Of a DNA stretch of 64,000 nucleotides, positions 54,151-60,848 are shown piece after piece; position 1 is the first letter of the stretch; the number at the start of each line of letters is the position of its first letter. The stretch spans positions 62,001-126,000 of the forward strand of contig NZ_JAGGOO010000040.1 of assembly GCF_018614415.1 (NCBI RefSeq). The letters run 5' to 3'. Both the position numbers and the translations under genes were made by a program. Source of the stretch: Streptomyces sp. ISL-12 (lineage in GTDB: Bacteria; Actinomycetota; Actinomycetes; Streptomycetales; Streptomycetaceae). The notes under the pieces were generated by a model. The model had not been told where the DNA came from. It did not search any database and worked only from the letters and a program-made list of their open reading frames with translations.

Positions 54151-54681
54151 ATGGCCGTCGAGAGCGACGTCCTGGCCGAACTGCACCGTCTGCGCCACCA
54201 CGTGCCCCAGCTCACCGGCTCCCTCGCGGCCACCGTCGACGGACTGGTCCTCGCCCATGACGCGCCGGGCACCGAACCGGAGGGCCTCGCCGCGCTCACC
54301 GCCGCGGCCCTCGGCGTCGCCCACCGCACGGCGGACGCCACCGGCCGCGGCGACTTCCGCGAGCTGCTGCTGCGCGGCGCCGAGGGCTACGTCGCCACCT
54401 ACGCGGCCGGTCCGGCCGCCGTCCTCACCCTGCTCGCCGAGGGCCGCGTCAACGTGGGCCGGCTGCACCTGGAGGGCCGGCGCAGCGGCGCCCGGATCGG
54501 CGAACTGGTCGCCGGCCACACCCGTACCGCCCATGCCGCGGAGGACCGGACCGGCTCCGGCGGACCCGCCGTGACCCCCGCGGACCTGGCCCGTCCCATC
54601 GGCACCCTGCCCGTGCGCACCCCGCAGCGGCCCGCCCATCCACCCCGTCCGCAGGCCGGCGGTCAGCGTCGGCCGACCTGA
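54151..54681 (+). CDS. Roadblock/LC7-like protein 2
   Basis: 176 residues from ATG at 54151, preceded by AAAGGAG at seven bases. VPQLTGSLAATVDGLVLAHD and LLRGAEGYVATYAAGPAAVL, then LTLLAEGRVNVGRLHLEGRR, match the roadblock fold. The C-terminal 50 residues are disordered, ending in PPRPQAGGQRRP. An earlier GTG at 54109 that overlaps the previous stop is the alternative start. Confidence 0.8.
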   Translation: MAVESDVLAELHRLRHHVPQLTGSLAATVDGLVLAHDAPGTEPEGLAALTAAALGVAHRTADATGRGDFRELLLRGAEGYVATYAAGPAAVLTLLAEGRVNVGRLHLEGRRSGARIGELVAGHTRTAHAAEDRTGSGGPAVTPADLARPIGTLPVRTPQRPAHPPRPQAGGQRRPT

Positions 54682-54719
54682 ACCGACTCGACCGATCACA
54701 TCCGGAAGGAAATCGACTC

Positions 54720-55094
54720 ATGGCCAACCTGGAAACCTCGCTCAAGGAATGCCTCAGCGTCATCGACGGGGCCTCGGCCGCCGCGCTCGTCGACTACACG
54801 AGCGGCATGGCGCTCGGCACCCTGGGCGGCACCAAGGACTTCAACCTGGAGGTCGCCGCCGCCGGCAACACCGACGTCGTGCGGGCGAAGCTGCGCACGA
54901 TGGAACTCCTCGGCCTGAAGGAGGAGATCGAGGACATCCTGATCACGCTCAGCAGCCAGTACCACCTGATCCGCCTGATCAAGGGGCGCGGTGGCAACGG
55001 CCTCTTCCTCTACCTGGTGCTCGACGCGAGCCGGGCGAACCTGGCGATGGCCCGCCACCAGTTGCGCCGCATCGAGACCGAACTGGAGGTCTGA
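54720..55094 (+). CDS. Roadblock/LC7-like protein 3
   Basis: 124 residues. LKECLSVIDGASAAALVDYT and SGMALGTLGGTKDFNLEVAA are roadblock signatures, followed by EDILITLSSQYHLIRLIKG and LFLYLVLDASRANLAMARHQ. It closely resembles protein 1 of the same operon, especially the YHLIR segment, so the two probably arose by duplication. GGAAGGAAA precedes the ATG. A terminator follows at 55103. Confidence 0.87.
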   Translation: MANLETSLKECLSVIDGASAAALVDYTSGMALGTLGGTKDFNLEVAAAGNTDVVRAKLRTMELLGLKEEIEDILITLSSQYHLIRLIKGRGGNGLFLYLVLDASRANLAMARHQLRRIETELEV

Positions 55095-55102
55095 ACCGGC
55101 CC

Positions 55103-55130
55103 GGGCCGGCGACCACGCGGTCGCCGGCCC
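55103..55130. terminator. Hairpin terminator after the roadblock operon
   Basis: GGGCCGGCGACC (55103-55114) pairs with 55119-55130, a 12-bp stem with a four-base loop, eight bases after the last stop. Confidence 0.78.
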
Positions 55131-55231
55131 GTCGGCGCGACGCGCCGGAAACAGGGCGCCGCCCCGGGTTCCCCCCGCCCGGAGCGGCCGGCCCGCGACC
55201 AGCATGCCCAGGACGGCCGTCCTCGGCCTTG

Positions 55232-56236
55232 TCATCGCGCGCGGGACTGTTGTTGATCCGCGCGCCCCTCCTGGCGCACCGCGTTCCGGTAGTCCCGCGG
55301 CGGCATCCCGTAGGCGGCCCGGAACAGGCGGCTGAAGTGCGCCGGGTCGGTGAACCCCCAGCGGGCGGCGACGGCCCGCACCGGACGCGCGCCCAGGAAC
55401 GGATCGGCCGGGTCGAGGCGGCAGCGCTCCAGCCGGCGGGCCCGCACCCAGGCGGCCGGCGACTCCTCCACCTCGGCGAACAACTGCTGGAGCGTGCGCA
55501 GGGAGATGTGGTGGGCGTCCGCGATCGTCCGGGGCGTCAGCTCCGGGTCGGCGAGATGCCGCTCGACGAACTGGTTCACCCGCAATTGCAGGGCACGCCG
55601 CCGGGTCTCGGGGGTCAGCGTCCCCTGGGCTTCCGGTGACCGCGCGAGCGTGGACGCCAGCAGGTCCAGGGTGACCGAGGCGAGGGCGGGGGCGTCCGCC
55701 GGGGCGAACTCTGCGGCGCGCGCGGTGAGACCGGTGAGCCAGGAGGCCAGCATCCCGCCCATGCCGTGACGTCCGTCGACCGGGACGGCGAGCAGGTCCC
55801 GCACCGTCCGCTCCGGCAGCGGCAGCAGCCCGCGGGCGAACTGCACGGTCAGATGCGACCAACTGTCCGGATCGGCCCGGACATCGCCCTGATAGGGGCT
55901 GCTGCTGTCCATCAGCACCAGATCACCGGTCCGCAGCGCCGTCTCGCTCCGGCCCAGGTGGACGGTCCCGTGTCCGTCGATGAAACAGTTGACCTGATAC
56001 ATCTCGGGATCGGACTGCCGTACGAGTCTCGACGTCCGCGCGATACCCAGGTGCGGGTAGGCCAGGGCGGACACCTGTACGTCACCCAGGTCGAGGAGCA
56101 GCATCCGGGCGCGGAAGTCGTCCTGGTCGTCGCTGCGCATCAGGTTGCGCAGGTGCGAGCGCGCCGTGGTCTCCTCCCACAGGGCGAACCGCTCCGGCGC
56201 CGCCACGGCCTCCGTGCTGAACTCCGTCACCAGCAT
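55232..56236 (-). CDS. AraC-family transcriptional regulator
   Basis: 334 residues. The N-terminal domain (AraC_binding_2 type) includes YPHLGIARTSRLVRQSDPEM and VLMDSSSPYQGDVRADP. The C-terminal 100 residues form the double helix-turn-helix, with RTIADAHHISLRTLQQLFAE and VRAVAARWGFTDPAHFSRLF, then RAAYGMPPRDYRN. GGAGGGGGAGGG precedes the ATG. The ligand is unknown. It is divergent from the lipoprotein gene 91 bp away, which it may control. Confidence 0.92.
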   Translation of the reverse strand: MLVTEFSTEAVAAPERFALWEETTARSHLRNLMRSDDQDDFRARMLLLDLGDVQVSALAYPHLGIARTSRLVRQSDPEMYQVNCFIDGHGTVHLGRSETALRTGDLVLMDSSSPYQGDVRADPDSWSHLTVQFARGLLPLPERTVRDLLAVPVDGRHGMGGMLASWLTGLTARAAEFAPADAPALASVTLDLLASTLARSPEAQGTLTPETRRRALQLRVNQFVERHLADPELTPRTIADAHHISLRTLQQLFAEVEESPAAWVRARRLERCRLDPADPFLGARPVRAVAARWGFTDPAHFSRLFRAAYGMPPRDYRNAVRQEGRADQQQSRAR

Positions 56237-56327
56237 GTGCCGCCCTCCCCCTCCACGCCCCTCGTTCCGCAGTGTCGCACGGGCCCCCGCGGTCATGTCC
56301 CGCTCAGGGCGGGGAAGCCGGTCCGGC

Positions 56328-57068
56328 ATGAAGTCGACGACGGCGGCCCGTGCGGCACTGGTCCTCGCGCTCGTCTCCGGCACGGCGGGATGCGGGGGAG
56401 GCGGGGGCGGCGATGACCTGCCGGACGCGCGGGGAGCGCTGCGGGTGCCGGTCGGCGGCGAACTCGTCATCACCACGGACCACGGGGTGACCCTGCGCCC
56501 CGGCGCCGGCGGCGAGGTCGCCGTGGACGACCGGGCCGGCCACCGCTGGAGCCGCCGGGACGACACCAGGGTGCTCGACCTGGACTGCGCGGGACGGGAC
56601 GGACGGTGTCCCCGGATGCCACGGGTGGACGTACCCGACGGAGTCTCCGTCACCGTCCGCGCCCGCGACGCCGGCATCGACGCCGCCGGGATCGCCGGCG
56701 CCCTGGACCTGACGACCGTCAACGGCGACATCACCGTCACCGGTTCCGGGGCGGACGACGGCGCCGTACGGCTGGCCACCCGCAACGGCTCGGTCCGCGC
56801 CGACGCGCTGCGCGCCGGGAAGGTCCGCGCCGGGACGGTGAACGGCGACGTGACGCTCGCCTGCGCGACGGCACCGGCCGGCGTCGGCGGGACCACGGTC
56901 GACGGCTCCGTCCGTCTCGCCCTGCCTGCCGACGTGCCCGCCTACCGCGTCAGGGCGGCCACCGACAATGGCAGCACCTCGGTCGACGTGCCCACCACCC
57001 ACGACACGGCCGGCCGCACGATCCGGCTCACCACGGTCGACGGCGACGTCACCGCCGCGCGCGCCTGA
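56328..57068 (+). CDS. DUF4097-like beta-helix lipoprotein
   Basis: 246 residues. LVLALVSGTAGCGGGG is a lipoprotein signal with attachment near Cys22. The rest alternates short strands with repeated elements such as LTTVNGDITVTGSG, LATRNGSVRADALR, AGTVNGDVTLACAT and LTTVDGDVTAARA. The NGD/NGS turns are typical of DUF4097 proteins, thought to be right-handed beta-helices at the cell surface. Function is unknown. It is divergent from the AraC regulator and followed by a 13-bp hairpin. Confidence 0.83.
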   Translation: MKSTTAARAALVLALVSGTAGCGGGGGGDDLPDARGALRVPVGGELVITTDHGVTLRPGAGGEVAVDDRAGHRWSRRDDTRVLDLDCAGRDGRCPRMPRVDVPDGVSVTVRARDAGIDAAGIAGALDLTTVNGDITVTGSGADDGAVRLATRNGSVRADALRAGKVRAGTVNGDVTLACATAPAGVGGTTVDGSVRLALPADVPAYRVRAATDNGSTSVDVPTTHDTAGRTIRLTTVDGDVTAARA

Positions 57069-57111
57069 TCCCCGCACGCCCGCCACAGGAGACCCCCGCG
57101 CCGCACGCGAC

Positions 57112-57142
57112 CGACCCCCGGAAGCCGGGCTTCCGGGGGTCG
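57112..57142. terminator. Bidirectional hairpin terminator
   Basis: CGACCCCCGGAAG (57112-57124) pairs with CTTCCGGGGGTCG (57130-57142), a 13-bp stem with a five-base loop. It separates the convergent lipoprotein and FprA-like genes. Confidence 0.8.
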
Positions 57143-57182
57143 GGTCGGTCACGCGGGACGCGGGTCGCGGTCACGCGGTCGG

Positions 57183-58547
57183 TCAGGCGCCGCTCCAGCG
57201 GAGCATGTCCTCGCGCTCGACGTACTTGACGCGCTCGCGGCCCTGCGGCTCGCCCTGCGCCTTCTCCGCCGCGTCCAGCTTGTACCAGCCCTCCCAGGTG
57301 GTGAACCGGACGCCCCGCTCCGCCAGGAAGGCGTCGACGGCCTCCGGGCCGGGCGCGGAGGGCGTGTGCAGCCGCTCGTTGGCGAAGTCGTCCAGCAGGC
57401 TGGCCACCGTCTCGTTGGCGTCGCCCTTGGTGTGGCCGATCAGACCGATCGGGCCGCGCCGGATCCAGCCGGTGACGTACGTCGACTTCAGGTGCTCGCC
57501 GGACTCCTCGATGACCCGCCCGGCCTCGTCCGGGACCGTGCCGGAGTCGATGTCCCAGGGCAGCTTGGGCAGCTTGTCCGACAGGTAGCCCACCGCGCGG
57601 TAGACGGCCTGGACGTCCCAGTCGGTGAACTTGCCGGTGCCCTTGACGTTGCCGGTGCCGTCCAGCTCGGTGCGCTCGGTGCGCAGGCCGACGACCTTCC
57701 CGTCCTCGCCGAGGATCTCGGCCGGCGACTCGAAGAAGTGCAGGAACAGCTTGTGCGGACGGTCGCCGACATCGCGGATCGCCCAGTTCTCCAGGGTCTT
57801 GGCGACCATGTCGGCCTGCTTGTTGCCGCGCCGGGTGGCGATCGAGCCGTCGTCGTAGTCGATGTCCTCGGGGTCGACGATGACCTCGATGTTGGGGGAG
57901 TGGTCCAGCTCCCGCAGCTCCATCGGGCTGAACTTCGCCTGCGCCGGGCCGCGGCGGCCGAAGACGTGGACCTCCAGCGCCTTGTTGGCCTTCAGGCCCT
58001 CGTAGACGTTCGGGGGTATCTCGGTGGGCAGCAGCTCGTCCGCGGTCTTGGCGAGGACGCGGGCGATGTCCAGGGCGACGTTGCCGACGCCGAGGACGGC
58101 GACCTTCTCGGCCTCCAGCGGCCAGGTGCGCGGGAAGTCCGGGTTGCCGTCGTACCAGGCGACGAATTCGGCGGCGCCGTAGGAACCGTCCAGCTCGACG
58201 CCGGGGATCGACAGGTCGCGGTCGGCCGTCGCACCCGTGGCGAAGATCACACCGTCGTAGAAGGTGCGCAGATCGTCCAGGCTGATGTCGGTCGGGTAGT
58301 CCACGTTCCCGAAGAGGCGGATCTGCGGCTTGTCCAGCACCTGGTGCAGGGCCGTGATGATGCCCTTGATCCGCGGGTGGTCGGGAGCGACGCCGTAGCG
58401 GATGAGCCCGAACGGAGCGGGCATGCGCTCGAAGATGTCGATGGACACGCCGGGCTCGGCGGCCACTTCGGACTTGAGCAGGGCGTCGGCGGCGTAGATT
58501 CCGGCGGGACCGGATCCGACGATGGCTACCCGCAGAGGGCGGGGCAT
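57183..58547 (-). CDS. FprA-like ferredoxin-NADP+ reductase (adrenodoxin reductase type)
   Basis: 454 residues. The FAD motif is VAIVGSGPAGIYAADAL. FERMPAPFGLIRYGVAPDHP with PRIKGIITALHQVLD is the family hallmark. The NADP motif lies in VAVLGVGNVALDIARVLAK, with HVFGRRGPAQAKFSPMELRE. GWIRRGPIGLIGHTKGDANE closes the FAD site. The enzyme moves electrons between NADPH and ferredoxin, supporting P450s or other redox enzymes. An iron-box-like sequence upstream suggests iron control. Confidence 0.93.
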   Translation of the reverse strand: MPRPLRVAIVGSGPAGIYAADALLKSEVAAEPGVSIDIFERMPAPFGLIRYGVAPDHPRIKGIITALHQVLDKPQIRLFGNVDYPTDISLDDLRTFYDGVIFATGATADRDLSIPGVELDGSYGAAEFVAWYDGNPDFPRTWPLEAEKVAVLGVGNVALDIARVLAKTADELLPTEIPPNVYEGLKANKALEVHVFGRRGPAQAKFSPMELRELDHSPNIEVIVDPEDIDYDDGSIATRRGNKQADMVAKTLENWAIRDVGDRPHKLFLHFFESPAEILGEDGKVVGLRTERTELDGTGNVKGTGKFTDWDVQAVYRAVGYLSDKLPKLPWDIDSGTVPDEAGRVIEESGEHLKSTYVTGWIRRGPIGLIGHTKGDANETVASLLDDFANERLHTPSAPGPEAVDAFLAERGVRFTTWEGWYKLDAAEKAQGEPQGRERVKYVEREDMLRWSGA

Positions 58548-58582
58548 GTGCGGTTTCCCTTCGAGCGGTGACAGATCGACTC

Positions 58583-58601
58583 GACGGGAAGCCTAAGCTA
58601 A
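58583..58601 (-). promoter_or_regulatory. Iron-box-like element upstream of the FprA-like gene
   Basis: Read on the minus strand, TTAGCTTAGGCTTCCCGTC matches 13 of 19 positions of the IdeR/DmdR consensus TTAGGTTAGGCTAACCTAA. It lies 36-54 bp before the start, a promoter position. CTTAGGG follows further upstream. The match is partial; control by DmdR is a suggestion. Confidence 0.4.
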
Positions 58602-58632
58602 GGGGACCCTAAGTCGGTACGCGGGTCCGGTC

Positions 58633-58657
58633 TATGGGCCCATAAGGCCCGCTTATG
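58633..58657. promoter_or_regulatory. Overlapping inverted repeats between fprA-like and MFS genes
   Basis: TATGGGCCCATA (58633-58644) is a perfect 12-bp palindrome. It overlaps CATAAG-n5-CTTATG (58641-58657), a second perfect inverted repeat. Such elements upstream of exporters usually bind a TetR- or MarR-type repressor. No regulator gene is adjacent. Confidence 0.5.
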
Positions 58658-58746
58658 AGTCCCTTACGGGTTGTTTGGACCGCCCGGGTTCGGTGACCGG
58701 TGACGCAGACACCAAGGCGGAGACCGGACCGGTGGAGGGAGTCCCC

Positions 58747-60201
58747 GTGAACGATCCGAACCGCTGGCGGGCGTTGTGGGCCACCCTGGTCGCCGGGTTC
58801 ATGACCCTGCTGGACGTCACGATCGTCGCCGTGGCCCTGCCGTCCATGCAGCGGGAACTGGACGCCTCCGCCGCGTCCGTGCAGTGGGTCGTCTCCGGGT
58901 ACGCGCTGGCGTTCGCCCTGACCCTGGTGACCGCCGGACGGCTGGGCGACGCCTTCGGCAGGCGGCGGGTCTTCCTGATCGCCCTGGCCGCCTTCGTGGT
59001 GTGCAGCGCCGCGGCGGGCGCGGCGCCCACGGTCGCCCTGCTCGTCGTCGCCCGGCTCGCCCAGGGCGTGGCCGCCGGCACCCTGTCCCCGCAGAACACC
59101 GCCCTGATCCAGCAGCTGTTCCGGGGCGCCGAGCGCGGCCGGGCCTTCGGGCTCTTCGGCGCCACCGTCGGCGTCTCCAGCGCCGTCGGGCCGGTGGTGG
59201 GCGGCGTGATCCTCGCCCTCGCCGACGGCCCCGACGGCTGGCGCTGGATCTTCTACGTCAATGTGCCGGTCGGGCTGGTAGCCCTGGTGCTCGGCTGGCG
59301 GCTGCTGCCCCGGGTGGCCCCCGGACGCCGGGGCCGCCTCGACCCGGTGGGGGTGGCGCTGCTGGGCACCGGCATTCTCGCGGTGATGCTGCCGCTGGTG
59401 CTGGCCGAGGCCGGCGGGCTGGGCAGCCTGTGGTGGCTGTTCCCGGTGGGGCTGGGGATCCTGGTGGGCTTCGTGGGGTGGGAGCGCCGGGTGTCGGCCC
59501 GGGACGGCGACCCGCTGCTCGACCCCCGGCTGTTCACGGCGACCCGCGGCTACGCCACCGGCGCGAGCCTCGCCACCCTGTACTTCGTCGGCTTCAGCGG
59601 AGTCTGGCTGGTCTTCGCGCTGTTCTTCCAGAACGGGCTGGGCTACTCACCGCTCGGCTCGGGGCTGGCAGTGACCCCGTTCGCCGCGGGCTCCGCCGGT
59701 GCCGCCGCGGTGGCGGGGCGCCTGGTGGGCCGGTTCGGGCGGCTGCTGACCGTCTGCGGACTGGTCGCCGTCATGGCCGGGCTGGGCGGCACGGCACTGG
59801 TGCTGTGGCTGGCGCCCGCGGACTCCGCCGCCTTCGTCGCCGCCCCGCTGCTGTTCCTCGGGGGCCTCGGCAGCGGCTGCGTCATCTCCCCGAACGTCAC
59901 CATGACGCTGCGCGACGTCCCGGTCCGCATGGCCGGCGCGGCCGGCGGTGCCATGCAGACGGGGCAGCGGCTCGGCGGGGCCGTGGGCACGGCCGCGCTG
60001 CCGGGCCTGTTCTACCTGGTGCTGACCAGCACCCACGACAACTACCGCGACGCCGTGGCGCTCTCCGTCGGCAGCGGCGTCGCCTTCATGCTGTGCGCGC
60101 TGGCCGTCGCCGTCGCGGACTGGCGGCGGGACCGCGCCGACCGGGACCGGCGCGGCCCGGCGGAGACGGCCCACGGCCACACCCACGCGACCCGGGGCTG
60201 A
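58747..60201 (+). CDS. MFS drug exporter, DHA2 (14-helix) type
   Basis: 484 residues from GTG at 58747, five bases after GGAGGGAG. The motif-D1-like FMTLLDVTIVAVALPSMQRE, motif A in GRLGDAFGRRRVFL, and motif C in GLFGATVGVSSAVGPVVGGV are those of DHA2 exporters. About 14 hydrophobic segments are present. It should export a drug-like or toxic compound using the proton gradient. The C-terminal tail is charged with His (ETAHGHTHATRG). An upstream GTG at 58693 would add 18 residues. Confidence 0.92.
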   Translation: MNDPNRWRALWATLVAGFMTLLDVTIVAVALPSMQRELDASAASVQWVVSGYALAFALTLVTAGRLGDAFGRRRVFLIALAAFVVCSAAAGAAPTVALLVVARLAQGVAAGTLSPQNTALIQQLFRGAERGRAFGLFGATVGVSSAVGPVVGGVILALADGPDGWRWIFYVNVPVGLVALVLGWRLLPRVAPGRRGRLDPVGVALLGTGILAVMLPLVLAEAGGLGSLWWLFPVGLGILVGFVGWERRVSARDGDPLLDPRLFTATRGYATGASLATLYFVGFSGVWLVFALFFQNGLGYSPLGSGLAVTPFAAGSAGAAAVAGRLVGRFGRLLTVCGLVAVMAGLGGTALVLWLAPADSAAFVAAPLLFLGGLGSGCVISPNVTMTLRDVPVRMAGAAGGAMQTGQRLGGAVGTAALPGLFYLVLTSTHDNYRDAVALSVGSGVAFMLCALAVAVADWRRDRADRDRRGPAETAHGHTHATRG

Positions 60202-60230
60202 TCCGGCCGGTCCGGTCGGCCGGATCAGCC
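60196..60230. terminator. Hairpin terminator overlapping the MFS stop codon
   Basis: GGCTGATCCGGCCG (60196-60209) pairs with CGGCCGGATCAGCC (60217-60230), a 14-bp perfect stem with a seven-base loop. It serves the convergent MFS and 48-residue protein genes. Confidence 0.8.
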
Positions 60231-60235
60231 GGGGC

Positions 60236-60382
60236 TCAATGGCGCTTCCCGAACCGGCGCAGCAGCCCCTGGGCCTGTGCCCGGCGGCGCGGGTCCGCGG
60301 CGGCCCGGCGGACCTGCTCCGCCGTCCGGCGCCCCTGCGGACTGCGCGCGTACCGCTTGATCCTCTCCAGCAGTGCGGCCAT
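60236..60382 (-). CDS. Small basic conserved protein (48 residues)
   Basis: Translation from ATG at 60382 gives MAALLERIKRYARSPQGRRT, continuing with AEQVRRAAADPRRRAQAQGL and LRRFGKRH. AGGAGGAACGTG before the start is a very strong ribosome site. Composition is Arg/Ala-rich and helical, with net positive charge, so DNA- or membrane-surface binding is possible. I recall similar short proteins in streptomycetes with no assigned function. It ends six bases after a terminator hairpin, convergent with the MFS gene. Confidence 0.75.
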   Translation of the reverse strand: MAALLERIKRYARSPQGRRTAEQVRRAAADPRRRAQAQGLLRRFGKRH

Positions 60383-60569
60383 CACGTTCCTCCTGTGGTT
60401 TTCCCGCTGTGGTCTTCCCGGCGGGCGGGATGCCCGCGCAGAACCCGCCTACCCGTCCCGGCCCCGCTCTCACCCGGCGGCCCGCCGGCGTTTCCCGGCC
60501 GGGGAGCGGGAAACCCGGAGGGTTCCCGGAGGATCCGCGACCGATGAGAGCGCAGAGGTGAGAACGACC

Positions 60570-60743
60570 GTGGCAGGCACCGAGAAGTCCAAGGCCAAGA
60601 CGGAACAGACCAAGGGCAAGGCCAAGGAGGCGGTGGGCCGCGCCGTCGGCAACGAGAGGCTGACGGCCGAGGGCCGCGCCGATCAGACGAAGGGCGACGC
60701 CCGCCAGGCCAAGGAGAAGGCGAAGGACGCCTTCCGACACTGA
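60570..60743 (+). CDS. CsbD family stress protein
   Basis: 57 residues from GTG at 60570. KAKTEQTKGKAKEAVGRAVG, NERLTAEGRADQTKGDARQA and KEKAKDAFRH are classic CsbD features: a small, Lys/Ala-rich, helical hydrophilic protein. CsbD is controlled by SigB in Bacillus, and its relatives are stress-induced; the role is unknown. A GAGGTGAG site is upstream and a hairpin terminator lies at 60795. Confidence 0.93.
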   Translation: MAGTEKSKAKTEQTKGKAKEAVGRAVGNERLTAEGRADQTKGDARQAKEKAKDAFRH

Positions 60744-60794
60744 CCCGCCGCGCGTCCCGTGCTCTGTACGGGTGCGCCTCGCCGACGGCGGCCG

Positions 60795-60824
60795 AGCCCC
60801 GGCGCCCGCACGGGCGCCGGGGCT
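60795..60824. terminator. Hairpin terminator with T-run
   Basis: AGCCCCGGCGCCC (60795-60807) pairs with GGGCGCCGGGGCT (60812-60824), followed by TT. It lies between the convergent csbD and phosphatase genes. Confidence 0.8.
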
Positions 60825-60848
60825 TTGCGTGAGGTCACGGCACAGCGG

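Noticed and set aside
52938..55094. A standard conservon (cvn) operon
   Set aside because: No sensor kinase, DUF742 or GTPase gene is present; only roadblock-type proteins and a DUF4388-like protein.
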